NCBI GenBank assembly: GCA_020081605.1
Contig: JAHREC010000016.1
Span: 310,001 to 374,000 of the forward strand
Source of the DNA: Albifimbria verrucaria
Taxonomy: Eukaryota > Ascomycota > Sordariomycetes > Hypocreales > Stachybotryaceae
Reading direction: 5' to 3'
Length of the DNA: 64,000 nucleotides
Shown here: piece after piece, positions 50,100-62,675 of the stretch
How positions within the stretch are numbered: position 1 is the first letter of the stretch
Layout: each line of letters begins with the position of its first letter
Made by a program: the position numbers and the translations under genes
Notes under the pieces: generated by a model
Databases searched by the model: none
What the model was told of the DNA's origin: nothing
What the model saw: only the letters and a program-made list of their open reading frames with translations

Positions 50100-51136
50100 T
50101 GTCCCCGTACAAATGGGAGCTCAATAGAATGAATGGAAAAAATACAATATTATTTTATTTTCTATAGATCAAGTAATTGCACACGCTTCTTTTTGTCTCC
50201 CACTTTAACTGAATGGCTTTGTGTGAGTCATAGCACTAATTGCCACACCCAAATAGTCGCCTCGTATTCATCTCACCGTATTTGGAACCCCTGCAGAAAC
50301 AACAATGACAGTATTTTTTTCACCTCTAGTGCCCTATATTGAGTTCACCCAGTGGGTAATGCTTACCTGTAACAAGAATGAGCCCAGTGGAACTACGCGC
50401 AATGAGATAATTGAGGTACCAGGTTTCTGCAACGGTCCTGAAGTTACGAGCGGTAACAACACGACACGCTGGCCGATGGTAGAAGAACCTGTCTAGCTAG
50501 TCTTCACTGTAGGATGTAACCACATGATTCATAGGATACTGAAAGGGCGATGCATTGAAATTACGCTGAGCATAACCTCTTTACCCTACCTCAATCCCGT
50601 AATCACACGACGAGTCAGGTGGCAGATTCAAATATAACAAAAGCATGTATTGACAGTGATGATATACGTGAACTGTCAGTAATTGGAATATCGTAAAAAG
50701 GGTGATGAAGATATATATCTAGGGGTGACAATTTTCCCGCCATCGCCTTATCACAACAGTCAAGTTTCAGCTTCAGGTTTCAGTCGTAAGAGGTCAAAGG
50801 ACACTCTACAAATTTATCGCAAACGAATGACAAAAGCAATAGAATGAGAAAAAATGTTCGTTTGAAACGGTTTAATAGCCAATAGCCTATAGGCTTGAAT
50901 TCGTGGGGCTTTAGTAAAACTGGGGGAATGAAATCTTAACAGATTTCAGCGATAGACTATTAGGCAGTTCTAAAGATGTAAGAATAAACGCTTTCAACCT
51001 GGGGATTTATCACTTCTGATACCACTATGATTCAATTTTCGTATTGGCCCCATTGATATCTCAGGTGATTAGTAGAGCCTTCTTGTAACAAGGTCCGAAA
51101 TACTGCATTTATTTACACTGTGCTAGTCTCAAAATC
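50100..51136. other. Intergenic, no gene seen
   Basis: 1.04 kb, AT-rich, between two minus-strand genes. Short frames only. Confidence 0.5.
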
Positions 51137-52457
51137 CTATTTATCCCCATCTATCACCAACCAAGGATATTGCGGGCCGGTGTCATTGCGGCAAACATCG
51201 AAAGCATCTGCGATGGTCTCCATCTCCCACCTATCACCATATGGAGGGCCCGTGGTATAGTTCGTGTCTACCGGGGCATACATGAACCATGCACTTACTG
51301 GCTGTGCTGTTATAAAGTCCTCATTACTCTCTGCAGGTGTCCGTTTCACACCTACATTACCTGCCAGTAGGTAGGCCATTGTGTCAGTGCCAACTTGAGG
51401 ATAGTCTAACATCTTAAGTGGTACTTTGGCATATCCTACAGGTAGCTGCTGCAAGTCCTCTGAGATATATGGCACACCGTCGAGAGTGACTGTGTTGTCT
51501 GATGGCTCGAAGCTGTCTAACCACTCAGGGTCAACACGGACAGCACCGTCATGGTTCCAATGCATGAAGCCTGTGATCCATCCAGACACAGTGTATTCGA
51601 TAGCACCCTACCACATGAAAAGTGATGGTCTGCTCGGACAATTTGGCTCCAAAATCCTTGATATCTTCACTCTGCGGGTCGTCCCAAGTGCGAACAAAGC
51701 GAGTCAAGATGGGCCGCAAATTCTCTGCGTACTGAGCCGGCTCATCACCCCAATCAGCGAGGCGGTCCAACTTGCCCAGCAAGCGAACCCAGTCCTGGCG
51801 TTCGCCGAGGAGGGTTACCTGTGGCAGCCCACATACGATGCCACCACTAAACTCGAAATAGTGTTGCATAAGTCCCATCATGAGCACCGTAGCGGTGAGG
51901 TTATCGTTGCGATCGGTAGTGGAGAATCCAGGCATGATCCAACCCAGAAGCCAGTCAGTCTTGACGCGGGACTGAATTTCGCCAGCGAACCTGGCAATAA
52001 CGTCTGTCCAAGTAAAATCCCATACCTCTATCTCTTCTTTGCCTTGGTGGGTTACAAAGAGATCTCGTAATTCCTCGGCATGAGTGTTCATGTAGGCGTT
52101 TAGTTGAGCAAGAATTTCGAACCAGATTTCATCTGGGCGAAGAACTAAATGCTGGTGACGTGCCCAAGCATCAATTGCACCACGAACAAGACCGTCAGAG
52201 GAGGGAAAGATGGTATCGGCAGGAATAGAAGTATCCTGATCATCGCCAAAGTCGGCAAATGAAGACATGAGAACTTGAGGATGATAAGGGTTTCTTGCGG
52301 ATAGCTCCTCCGGAGCGCTCTTGTTGAGCAGCTGAGTGGATGATGTGACGGAGCCAGAGTAGTCGAAAGGTAAGGGAACTACATCGTTGACTTGAATGGT
52401 GATTTTGCAAGTCCCTAGGGACAGTAGGGTAAATAGGATTGAAATCTCGGATTTCAT
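51137..52457 (-). CDS. Secreted DUF4419 protein (one frame break)
   Basis: About 440 residues without introns. The N-terminal ~18 residues (MKSEISILFTLLSLGTC) are a signal peptide. The family is recognised from HQHLVLRPDEIWFEILAQL, WTDVIARFAGEI and GIVCGLPQVTLLG, followed by DWVRLLGKLDRL, and after the break from SGWITGFMHWN and FDVCRNDTGPQYPWLVIDG. DUF4419 proteins are widespread in fungi and bacteria; no activity has been established that I can name. The frame is one base short at the CCC of 51606-51608 (+ strand). Probably a secreted or wall-bound protein. Neighbours give no clue. Confidence 0.8.
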
Positions 52458-53109
52458 TTTAAAGTAGGATACGAGGTGATTTGAGCATGCGCATGTACTA
52501 GTAGTTTTTTCCGAGGAATTGGTGTCTACTAGCCCTTCTTATACCCTAAATTTCGAGACAAGGAAAGGAATCTAGGTAAGACACATTCCTCACTTACTCA
52601 TCATGAATTGCAAAGACCGGAAGAACTTTTGAATAACTCAGTCCAGAAATACTAGCTACCTGATGCGCATTTATGATTCCATACCGGAGGGAAGAATGCT
52701 GACAGCTGAATGTTGAGACATTCATGACTTCTAGAAGATTGTGCATCACGTGGCCATGCTTGCTGCATGATTCGTCGATTAATCACGTTATGAAGAGAAC
52801 ATAACAGGCAATGATTGCCTCAATCAAGTATTAGGGCTTGAGGGAATGGAGTATGCTGCTATGGCTAGAGTAGCAGTGCTGAACTGTTTGGATGCTTTAT
52901 TTACTGATTTTGTTTATGGTTTAAAACAATGTATCTCATTATAAATGGCTCTCATTGAAGGGTGTAGGCTTCAAACCTGAGGTATGATTTTATAACAATA
53001 TTTTCTTTGGAGTGATAATACCAAACTCGATGATTGGGTATATCCCACTAAGTATTTCACTCATGCTGTGCTCTTACTCCATTGTGTTTAGAATTTTTCA
53101 ACAGCTTTA
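52458..53109. other. Intergenic, no gene seen
   Basis: 652 bp, AT-rich, between the DUF4419 start and the peroxidase end (both minus strand). Confidence 0.5.
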
Positions 53110-54196
53110 TCATTCTTTTAGAGATGCCTGCAGGCCACCTTCGAGGACATTCATTGGGGGAATAAAAAGGTCGAGCCTGTGACGGGTTTCGAGAAATCCA
53201 AGATGCGATCATGAAGACCAGGTGGATCCCCACAAACATCCGTTCGAGCATTTTCTCAATCACCCAAAGATGACGCGAATACCCAATGAAATATGTCCCA
53301 AACTGACCAGAGGCTGGAGATCCAAAGGGCATATTATCTCGCAGTATATCATGCTCGACTCCATTCTCATCCTCAATTGTTGCCAGGCTTTTGTGCGACT
53401 GTTGTCCAGACTCCGCATCGTCAAGCTCAATATTATCTGCTTTTGTTCGTCCGATGATGGCTTCTTGTTGTTCCGTAGTAAGTCTCTTCCATGCCTCGAG
53501 ATTATGCAAATACTTCTGGACGACGACGTAACTACCACCTATACCCACAGCATCGTCTTGTGCAGTTATCAAGACCGAGTCTCGGATATCAGAGCCAACT
53601 GGGTTAGCCGTCCCATCCACAAAACCAAGTACGTCACGGCAGTCGAAGTACCGGAACCCTACAGTTTCATCCTCGACCTTCACGGAGTCACCAAGCAAGT
53701 CCATAAGTTGCCTCTCAAATTCGAAGGCAAGATCTCTGCGTTCTGACCGAATATGAAAGAACAAGTCACCTGGCGTCGATACTGCGGTGTGATTGGCACC
53801 TCTAATCTCTTTGAAAGGCCTTAAATTGGCAGGCTTCGGGATATTGGTGAGCTTGTCCCAAATAGAGCTACCTATGCCGACTGTGCAGGATAGATTGGCG
53901 CTGGGATGGCGTATTGACACATTTTTAACGATGCCCGAGACTTTAGCCAACGCGGACAGAATTGTTTGGGTGGCCTGGGGCTTCTCGGCCGTTGTCAGAA
54001 CCAAGAACGTGGCCGATTGGCTAAGTGGAGCTTCGACAGGCTGGGGATTCATCAGGCGTGAGAAATGATGTTTCGTCAATTTAGTAATGCGGCTTCGAAA
54101 AAGGCTGCTTAAGCCTAACCGGGTTGGATATGGAAGAGGATGGGAAGATCGTATAAGTGAGTGGCAGTAGCTTCTGTGTGTGGCTGCGTATCGCAT
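53110..54196 (-). CDS. DyP-type haem peroxidase (two frame breaks)
   Basis: A dye-decolorising peroxidase of about 362 residues, or 314 if translation begins at the second Met (54052). The GXXDG motif (GFVDGTANPVGSD) with the catalytic Asp is intact, followed by GGSYVVVQKYLHNLEAW and, near the end, FGTYFIGYSRHLWVIEKML. The residues before the second Met are Arg/His/Ser-rich with no acidic residues (MRYAATHRSYCHSLIRSSH), which resembles a mitochondrial presequence. The frame is one base short at 53228-53231 (CCCC) and 53164-53168 (AAAAA) on the + strand; beyond them the tail ends with a typical phenyl/Pro-rich DyP terminus. DyPs reduce hydrogen peroxide while oxidising dyes, phenols or sulfide-type donors. 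It neighbours the sulfite oxidase and catalase genes. Confidence 0.9.
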
Positions 54197-54738
54197 ATTG
54201 AAGGACAGTACAGTATGTTTTCAACCGGCTGATCTTACATGTGTGTATGGAAATATGCAAAGTCAGGGTCCCATTCCAGCAACGTCAGCTCTCCGACTCT
54301 GTTTCTTACCTGAATCATCTACCCGATAAGCAGAGCCAAACAAGGTTTAGCAGGGCGGGGTAAGACTTCTTGAGTGAATGGCTGTTATTGAACTGCAACA
54401 GGAAACGCAATGCCGAGACACCGATATACGAGGGTCCGCTCGGCATCGGCGGCAACTCGCCGAAGTTACCCAACTGATGAGCAGACTTTCCACACCTAGC
54501 CGAAGGGTGCATGTGCTGGCTTTAACCTTTCGTGTTCCTCTCGATGGTGGGCTGCTAGTGGCATATGGATACATCACGCTTGATATTGTGGTTTCTTTGC
54601 ATTGGAACACAGTTATTGCCGTGAGATGGAACTACACTAGTCTAAACAATGAAATACTGCATTGAGTTTCTTCTGATTACTCAATCTCGCCATCCAAACC
54701 TTCTTGCCTGGCTAACGAAGCTACCTCCATGTCTCAAT
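54197..54738. other. Intergenic, no gene seen
   Basis: 542 bp between the peroxidase start and the sulfite oxidase stop, both minus strand. The peroxidase promoter lies here. Confidence 0.5.
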
Positions 54739-56496
54739 TTAATCGTCCTCCGCGTCACGTGGGTCATTTTTCTGCCAGTAAGTCTCATAATCTTCCCAGG
54801 TCTGAGAAGGAAAAGCCAACGGTACCGTGATTGGACCGAATGGGATCCCTTTGGACTCGAATTCTGCCAAGCGAGCCTGTGTGAGAGGCCTGCTCTTGTT
54901 GACGCTGTAAACTGAAATCCGATGGCATGAGCTCGTGACGTGCAGTCCCCAATTCCATGCTGTGCGAACATCGGGTGGTTGAGTATTGAGAGAGTTATCC
55001 CAGCAACGGCAGACAATCTCAACCCAACCTTCAACGTCGCAGGGCAAGTCAAACTCCCAGGTTCGCCACGTCCACCTTCTCTTCTTGGAGAGCTTTTCAT
55101 TGGGTACGGTGTACCAATTGAAGCCGCCGTCCGATGATAGTTCAACGCGTTCAGGCCATCGACCTCCTCCTGAATATGCCCAGCCTTTGCACCTTATCTT
55201 GCCGTTGTGGATGACTACTTGCTTCGTCCATGGTGACATGATGGCTGAGCTGACCGGCATCTCCTGGATCTGAATGCCATCAGTGAGCTTGAGGTTATGC
55301 TTCCCCACTTGCTGAGGGAAATAGAGGTACTCTTGGCTTTGAACTGGCGCTCGTGAAGGGTTCTTAATAGCCTTGATGCGGTACAGCCATTTAACGCTCC
55401 TGGCTCCAATATATCCTAGAACAACTATACGCAATGGATAGCCATGAATTCTAGGTAATATTTCGCCATTCATTTCCCATGCAAGCATAACTTCATTGGC
55501 CTTGACTTTAGACCATGGGACACTGACAAGGTAGTTCATGGCCTTGTCGTCCTTGAAGTAGGTGTCAGCACCATAAAACTCGAGGTGTTTAGCGCCTTCA
55601 ACAAGTCCACCACAAGCTTTGATGACCTTTTTCAAACTAATTCCGACGTAACGTGCGGTTCCAATTGCCCCTTCTGCCCACGGGGCCTGAGGTACCTCAT
55701 CTCCTTGGCCCGCATACTTCAGAATCTGTTCAATACGGCGAGTTCCGGAGCACTGGATGGTAATCGTTTTCTCCATGCGAGGGAAACGGGATTCATCCAT
55801 AAGGTCGTCTAGTGTGAATGACTGAGGATTTGCGACCATGCCATCAAGCAAGAAACTATAGTTCTCCTTGTCAATGATGGGGATGCCTCCGTGGTTTCTC
55901 ACAAAATGGAGAGGATTTGGGGTAATTTCCTTGTCAGTAACCAGACGCTTCGGAGGTTCCCCGTTGTAAGGAAACTGTAAGAGATGAAGCATGTCGGGAT
56001 GCTTCTCTTTCAAAACAATGGACCACGAATCATCAGGCACTTTGGTGAGTTCACCGCCGATTGCATGATGCCACATCTTCCAGTGAGTACCAGGAAGGAC
56101 TGGGTTAGTTCCTGGAATGGGGCCAAGCTGGAACTCTGGGTTGGGAGGAAACGTTTGGGCAGTAAGAATCTTATGTGCTGCAGCTTTTTTTCGGGATAGT
56201 TCTCCCACTCCACGAACCTCGGGTCAAGAATGAGCCACGAATAATCTAGTAAAAGTCCAATAAATGAGTAACTTACCCTTTCCATCCTTCACGCTCGATC
56301 TTGAAGAGTCTATCGCGATCGCCAACCTTTTGATAGCCTCTTCATCTTTCGTTAATTCTCCGAATGTCTGGATAGCAAGAGGTCGTGTCTGAGCTGCCGT
56401 CATATCGAGGACCGGAAGGACGGCCCCTGACAGGCCTTGCTCAATCTTCCACTCATCTGGACGGTTGGACGTATTTACAATTGCCACAGGAGACAT
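54739..56496 (-). CDS. Sulfite-oxidase-type molybdopterin oxidoreductase (one frame break)
   Basis: A molybdenum-cofactor enzyme of the sulfite oxidase family, about 575 residues, without a cytochrome b5 domain, as in plant-type enzymes. The first exon (from MSPVAIVNTSNRPDEW) ends about 56277. A very short gap (about 31 bp with GTAAGT..TAG) leads to DPRFVEWENYPEKK. The frame is then one base short at the A-run near 56182-56189. The Moco domain shows LQFPYNGEPPKRLVTDKE, NHGGIPIID and ITIQCSGTRRIEQ, whose Cys ligates molybdenum, then LAWEMNGEILPRIHGYPLR. The dimerisation domain follows with GKIRCKGWAYSGGGRWPERV. It converts sulfite to sulfate; oxygen as acceptor gives hydrogen peroxide. No PTS1 tail is seen. 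It is divergent from the catalase gene, about 0.9 kb away. Confidence 0.9.
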
Positions 56497-57434
56497 TGCA
56501 ATGAACTGGAAGTGTATGATTACGAGTCTCAGAAATAATGGGTGAGCAAGTAATTAGGATGAACACGATACAGGACTAAACCAGGCCTTATACAGCAAGA
56601 GGTATGACTTCATATGTCGCTGAGTTCAGCCGGCCTTTTAAATAGTTGGGAGTTATCCTGGTCTGGCATCAGTGCAGCAAATCAAGTTTAAGCAGGCTAA
56701 AGTAAAACGGCCAGGTAGAGGCAAGTTCAAACCCGAACGCCGCGACGACCCACAGTCCAATAATGCTTCGTAAGACCAGAACAAGGTTTATCGGGCAAAG
56801 TACGAGGTGGAGAGTCAATTCACTTCACAGTCCAGACCTGACGATCATTCGATTCAACCCTTGCTATTCGTCCCATGCCTGGTGGTTGGCTGAGATCCCA
56901 AACTTGTGTCTTCGTTAGCGTTATCAGAAAGCCAGAATTCTCAGCTCCTCACTCTGCGGCACTTATAATTGGTAGATATGTCTGGTTGGGATATGCCGGG
57001 GCGGGGGTTCGGCGAGGCGGATAGCTCGGATCACATCTTCAACTGTCTTACATGCCCTTCTTGTACGATTGTGGCGGAGAGCTTGTCGATGCGGGGCAGC
57101 TTGGCCTTCAATTAGGTTGCACTAAGTGCTACGGCCAGGCTGCTCTGCATCAACGTACATAAAGATCTCGAATAGAAATCTAATGTAAGGGAATGAGGGT
57201 TGCGATGCTACATCAGCACTCCGCTTCCAAGGACACGGCTAAAGTCTCTACCTGTCGGTAAATGAAGATGTCAACTTACGCCTCCAGGGACGGTAACATG
57301 AATTCCACTTTGAGACATCCGGCCACAGAAAATCCTACATACACTCTAGCAAATGGTAAAGTAACTAAACGGCCATCGTTCCCGTAAGTTAATCATAGTC
57401 AGGCCAGCCATGTGACGCGCCCGGCTCTGTGCAG
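56497..57434. promoter_or_regulatory. Shared divergent promoter, sulfite oxidase and catalase
   Basis: The 5' ends of the two genes face each other across this stretch. The catalase start lies within its last ~100 bases and could not be fixed. No other gene seen. Joint control is inferred from layout. Confidence 0.45.
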
Positions 57435-59102
57435 CAAGTCCGCTATGGTAACAGTAATGGCGGTCTCGCCATATTGAGCGATGTTCAGACCGTCGAAGTA
57501 TTGGCTCATTTCGCCAGGGAACGCATTCCCGAGAGGTAATCCCAGAAGACAAATAAGAAATTCAATGATTTTGAAGGTTAAACTTACTATTTGTAGGAGT
57601 GTACATGCAAAAGCCGCTGGCGCTTTCGGCGAATTCGAGGTCCTCGAGGATGTTTCAGACCTGACGGATGCAAACTTTTTAAACCCGGTTGGTAAGAAAA
57701 CCAAAATCTTGACTCGCATCTCAACGGTTGGTGGAGAGAAGGGTTCAAGTGATACTGTGCGTGATGTTCGAGGATGGGCCACAAAATTTTATACCGAGGA
57801 GGGCATACAAGACTTTGTGTTCAATGACCTCCCAGTGTTCTTCATTCGTGACCCGATCAAATTCCCATCAATGAACCGAAGCCATAAGCGCCATCCTCGC
57901 ACCAATGTCCCAGACAACACCATGTTCTGGGACTTTCACTTGAACAATCCGGAGGGTATTCATGCCCTGATGCATCTCTTTGGCCAACGAGGAATACCAG
58001 CTTCTTTGCGACATATCAACGGCTTCGGTGTGCATACGTACACCCTAAATAAGGCTGTAAGGTGTTACAGATATACTAAAGTAGGTATTGGCTAATGTAA
58101 AATAGGATGGAAGTTATGTATACGTCAAATGGCACTGGAAACCTGATGCAGGGATCCGCACCATGGATGCAGATTTAGCAGTTCGGCTCGCTGGAACTGA
58201 GCCAGACTACCACGTCAAAGACCTCTTTAAAGCCATTGAGAACAAAGAGTATCCCAGCTGGTCGCTGTATGTTCAAGTCATTCAGCCAGATGAGGTTAAA
58301 ACGGCACCTATAGACGTGTTCGATGACACTTACACCTGGCCACATGAGCAATACCCGTTACGGCTCGTGGGTAGAATGACACTTACAGAAAATGTACTTC
58401 GTCCTTCGCATCAAAAGATGAAAAAGCTAACTCTTTGAAAAGCCTAGCAACTATTTCCAGGACATAGAGCAAGCTTGCTTCTCACCTTCAAATATGGTCC
58501 CTGGCATTGGACCTTCAGCAGATCCAGGTTTGTTATTATTCATAATTATTCCAGATATGATATTTATAAGGGTTTCTAGTTCTTCAGGCGAGAATGTTTT
58601 CCTATCCTGATGCCCACCGATATCGTGTAGGTCCCAATTATTTCCAACTGCCACCGAATAGGCCATTGAACACTGTCTACTCGCCTTACGTACGAGATGG
58701 TCCTGGCACTATGAATGGAAATTACGGTGGAGATCCAGACTATTGTTTCTCGGAACTGCGGCCTATCAAGATAAGCAACCGTGTGCAAATGCCAACACAT
58801 GAACTCTGGTCTGGACAAGTCACAGTGTTCTCAACTTCAGTCAGTGAGAAGGACTTCGTGCAGGCAAGAGAGCTGTGGAACATCATCTGCAAAGAACCAA
58901 ATGGGGAAAAGGAGTTTCTTCAGAATATAATACCGACTATTCAAGAACTCCCAGACAAGTTAAAAATCGGAGTTATTGGTAAGTTGCTCATCACCATATA
59001 CGATAACTATTACTTACTATACTAGATTACCTCGGGCGTGTTGACCAATCTCTTAAAGGCCTTTTACAACAAGGACTGTCTACTGTACAAAATGGGGTCT
59101 GA
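57350..59102 (+). CDS. Haem catalase, N-terminus uncertain
   Basis: A small-subunit-type catalase. Well-supported exons: 57435-57535, 57597-58056, 58106-58393, 58443-58527, 58580-58978 and 59026-59102. They give RERIPER, then [15 protein letters not shown] with the distal catalytic His, [26 protein letters not shown] with the Asn/Asp haem-pocket region, HTYTLN, and [13 protein letters not shown] with the proximal Tyr in its RxFxYxDxxxxR setting. The tail ends STVQNGV with no peroxisomal signal. About 480 residues are visible. Exon 1 probably starts near 57350-57396 (NGHRSP reading), but a frame break in the CCC just before 57397 hides the true ATG. It splits hydrogen peroxide to water and oxygen. 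Its divergent neighbour is the sulfite oxidase, which produces peroxide. Confidence 0.9.
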
Positions 59103-59236
59103 TATCACTCTGTTACGCTTTATGTAATGTGAGAAAAGCGGGAAAAGTCCAGACTGAAATTGAATTAACTGAACATTGCTAAACAAGCACAACACCTCAT
59201 GTGAGCTGTTTTCTGTCAAAACCAGGATGGATAGTC

Positions 59237-59906
59237 TCAGACGCTTGTTACAGAGGTAACTGAGGTAGTAGAGGCACCCATTCTACGCTTCGCCGACTTA
59301 TCGTAAATAGACACACATGTCATGATGACCATTTGATCAAATGACTTCCCAAGGTCGGTTTTAATCTCAAGAATCCCACATGTGGATATTCCAACCGAGT
59401 CATTTGTGTACACCGCCACCACAGCCCCTTGATCATCCATGAGGATGAAGTTGCGGTTACTCAAGGGATTGACTTTGCTATCATTCACACCAACTGAGTG
59501 CGTACGCTTCCAGATGAAGGTGTGTCGTTTGCCGCTCACCGGCAAAAGCATTGTAAACCTGTACTCTCCACCCATAAGAGATTCTTTGCTGAGAGTTTCC
59601 CATTGTTCGTTTTGCGGATTCATGGGGTCAACGAGCCCAATCTCCATATCTCCACTGGTCTTATGCATGCGACAGAATCCCATAACAGGCGAATTCTTCA
59701 CATCTGGTCCTCTAATAACAAACATGAGTCGCCATAGCTAGAACAAAATGTGTTGAAACTTACTCTTTGAAAGTCAATTCAGGAACCCCTGGGGTAAAAT
59801 CTGATACATCGACAGTTATAAGAGGAGCGCCATCTTTTAGGCTCACCTCATATCGACGTCGTAATGCTGGTTTATTAATCTTGAAAATGCGATTTTGCAA
59901 AGGCAT
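59237..59906 (-). CDS. LURP/tubby-like domain protein (frame uncertain at a 26-bp gap)
   Basis: Two reading pieces: 59764-59906 (MPLQNRIFKINKPALRRRYE) and 59237 to about 59737. They are separated by only about 26 bases beginning GTAAGT and ending CTAG, and a base is probably missing near 59725. The second piece shows FVIRGPDVKNSPVMGFC, then EYRFTMLLPVSGKRHTFIWKRT, NFILMDDQGAVVAVYTN and DQMVIMTCVSIYDKSAKRR. This series of beta hairpins with a closing helix recalls the tubby/LURP-one-related fold of fungal proteins. About 210 residues, cytosolic, no signal peptide. Function unknown. Converges on the catalase gene, 134 bp away. Confidence 0.6.
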
Positions 59907-61787
59907 GGTGAAAAAGCTTGAACTGACAAGATGTCAGAGATATTTGATTGCACTTAGATTTTCTTTCTTTAGGTCTGCAGGATGAACTCTTCAATACTAT
60001 AAGCCTCCAAACACAGTTTTATATTCGAAATATTTCGCCTCTATAGTGTTTTCAATAGCCTTCTCATGGCTGTTCCTCAGCCTTGTACGTCATGTCCCCA
60101 AATGCCGTCGGTGAATTTCCACGTTGGGCCAAACCGCCGGGCTAAGCCATGTCTCTTGCAAGGATAGCTTGATTTTTTTGAGAAATTGGTATCAAAGAAA
60201 ATCGCGACTGACGCAATGATGCAGGTTTGTTGAGGGCCAACTGGAATTGGCGTATCAACTAGTGGTTGTACGAGTCTGTGCCGCTTGACTACTTAGTGAT
60301 CAGCAATATAACGCCTGAAATGAGAGTGAATCATCCTTGGAATAGCAACCATTCCCTAACCAGGAAAAACAACTAACTTAGACTATGTAGTTCTGATTTG
60401 ATACCAATTATTTCACACCATACTAAAAATAAACATTCCATTTGTTATATAGCCGAATGAATTCTACAAACAAGGATACGATGGAGAGGTTGGTCCAATG
60501 GTCTGGATCAGGGCATTGAGAGTCATTGAGGAATTTATTGGCTACCTTAGAAAGTATTAATGACAGCTACAGAATTTTATGGCGCATATTGATTTGATGC
60601 AAAGAACACATGTAGCTGACTGCAATTTTGGTGTTCTGTCATAAGAAAAAGGAAAAAGGGACCATGAGAAATGGTTTGGGGGGTTGTTACTACTAACTTG
60701 GAGCATCATCTGCAGCTTGTAACTGACAGGTATTTCAAGCTTGCACGAACCGGCAATAACAGGATTTTCTTCTTCGAAGTGATAGGATGGATGCTTTGGA
60801 GACTTTAGGCAGACCATTTTGTATGGACAGCATAGACTTGTGAGACAGTGTTAGAAAGTTGTTCACAAGGTTCACAGCCTACTATCTTCTGTAGGAAAAA
60901 GAGTACACTGGAGGATGCCAGGAACAAACAATACTTAATACGTTATTAAAAGCCGTAACAATATAAGAATGGAGGAATAAGCGGGGATGGCGGGCTCTAA
61001 ACAAAGCATGACGAGACCAGAGATGGTTGCTGATTCCACACATTATGCCACAAGACATATAAGAATATTTAGAGTTGAAAACTTCAGATCAGTTTTCTTC
61101 CTGCGACAGCATAAAGTTGATCCCAGCTCGATGAGTAGCATAACCTTTCATATCCACCTCGAGTAAGACTCGATAAATATTGCTGACTACGTGTGTACAG
61201 GTGACATGCGTATTGCTATATATATGAAGAATAGAGTACAACATAGTTTCGAATGCTGATGGGGTTCTAGGCTGGAATGCAACGTCATACTTGCAATGGT
61301 GGTTATACTGATATAATTTGAGACGCATCAATACGTGTTTACGTCTCTTAAGATTGGCTCAACTTAATGCTATATTGTCAATCCTCCCTACGCACTCTTG
61401 CATTTACCCGTGCTTCAGTATATTGAAGTTGGCTGTTCCGACCAATCTAAGGAATAGTCAATACATCTTTGTAGTTCATTCACAGCAAAGTTGTGCATCA
61501 CGCCAAAACTTGGCAGAGGGTCATGTATTTGTAATTTACCACTGTTAAGTATCTTGAACCTTCACAATTCGAGAAAGAATTCGAATGCGTTGATGATCCT
61601 AATTAGAATCGAAGGGCTGCATCGATCTCGTTGTCGCGAAGCAAAATAACTGGGCTCCAGTATGTGAAAGCAATGGTTTACGTCATGGTGTGTCATGGAC
61701 TTCGCCTATTCTTTAGCACTACATAAGACAGCCAGAAAGTTATTACAATTTGGTCTGTAAATCATTAATTGAAATATTTATTAAGAA
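59907..61787. other. Long intergenic stretch
   Basis: 1.9 kb, AT-rich. Minus-strand frames at 60557-60817 and 61089-61331 look faintly protein-like (for example LEVDMKGYATHRAGINFML) but I recognise no family and found no consistent exon chain. The last part precedes the DJ-1 gene. Confidence 0.4.
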
Positions 61788-62539
61788 TGCCTTCAAAAAG
61801 ATCTTAATCATCCTTAGTGATGCTCATTCGTTCCCGATGACCAAGACCTCGGGAGACGATGCTGGCAAAGAAGTAAAGCAAGACTCGGGCTTTTTCGAGG
61901 CTGAGTTGACTCGTCCAGTTGAAAAGTTCTTGAGCGCTGGTTACGAATTGACTTTCGCTTCACCTAAAGGACAAGAGCCCAAGCCAGATCCAAACAGTCA
62001 CTACTTTGCCCTTCTTGCTGGGGATTCTATGAGCAGCGCAAAGAAGATGATGTGCTTGAACGCATGAAGCGTGAGAATGGGTTCACCTCACCACGCACTT
62101 TTGCCAGCATCAGTGACGAGGAACTGGATTCATTTGACGCAGTATTCATACCTGGTGGCCATGCACCACTGAGCGATCTTGGTGACAACGCAGAGTTAGG
62201 TCGAATCCTGCTACATTTCCACAACAAAAAGAAACCAACCGGCGCAATCTGTCATGGGCCATATGCATTCCTTAGTACGAAATATAGCGGTGATGGAGCG
62301 TTTGCCTACAAAGACTACAAGATTAGCAGCTGGAGCGACGCGGAGGAGAAAGTTATGGAGACGATGCTTGGTGGTGAGATTCCAAAGGTGGAGTCGGCAT
62401 TGAAGGACGCTGGTGCAATCATGGTCGAAGGTGTCAAGGAAAAGCTTGGCTATATCACGGTTGACAGGGAGGTAGTGTCCGGTGGCAATCCTCTGGCAGC
62501 TAACTCCTTGGGGAGCAAATGTTGAAGATGTTGGAATAG
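61788..62539 (+). CDS. DJ-1/PfpI family protein (three frame breaks)
   Basis: About 250 residues, single exon, cytosolic. It begins MPSK then ILIILSDAHSFPM. The family site is AVFIPGGHAPLSD and then GAICHGPYAFLSTK, in which the Cys of the CHGP turn is the nucleophile; the Glu at FFEAELTRP is the conserved partner. This is the Hsp31/glutathione-independent glyoxalase branch, which acts on methylglyoxal or repairs glycated groups. Frame is one base short at the A-run 61795-61799, the TT after GGGGA at about 62024 and the GGGG near 62511-62514, so the true stop is 62537-62539. Sits among oxidative-stress genes, which fits its role. Confidence 0.88.
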
Positions 62540-62675
62540 TGGCTGTCACAGGATTGATACGTGATAGGAATGATATATTTTATTCTCTATTATTCTTACT
62601 CAATTTCTCAAGACTCCGTGACTAGTGACTGCCGTAGCTAAGCTGGCTGATGAAGTTCCAAAAACATTCATCCTC

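Noticed and set aside
60557..61331. Possible two-exon minus-strand gene
   Set aside because: The two frames could not be linked by good splice sites and neither resembles a known protein.
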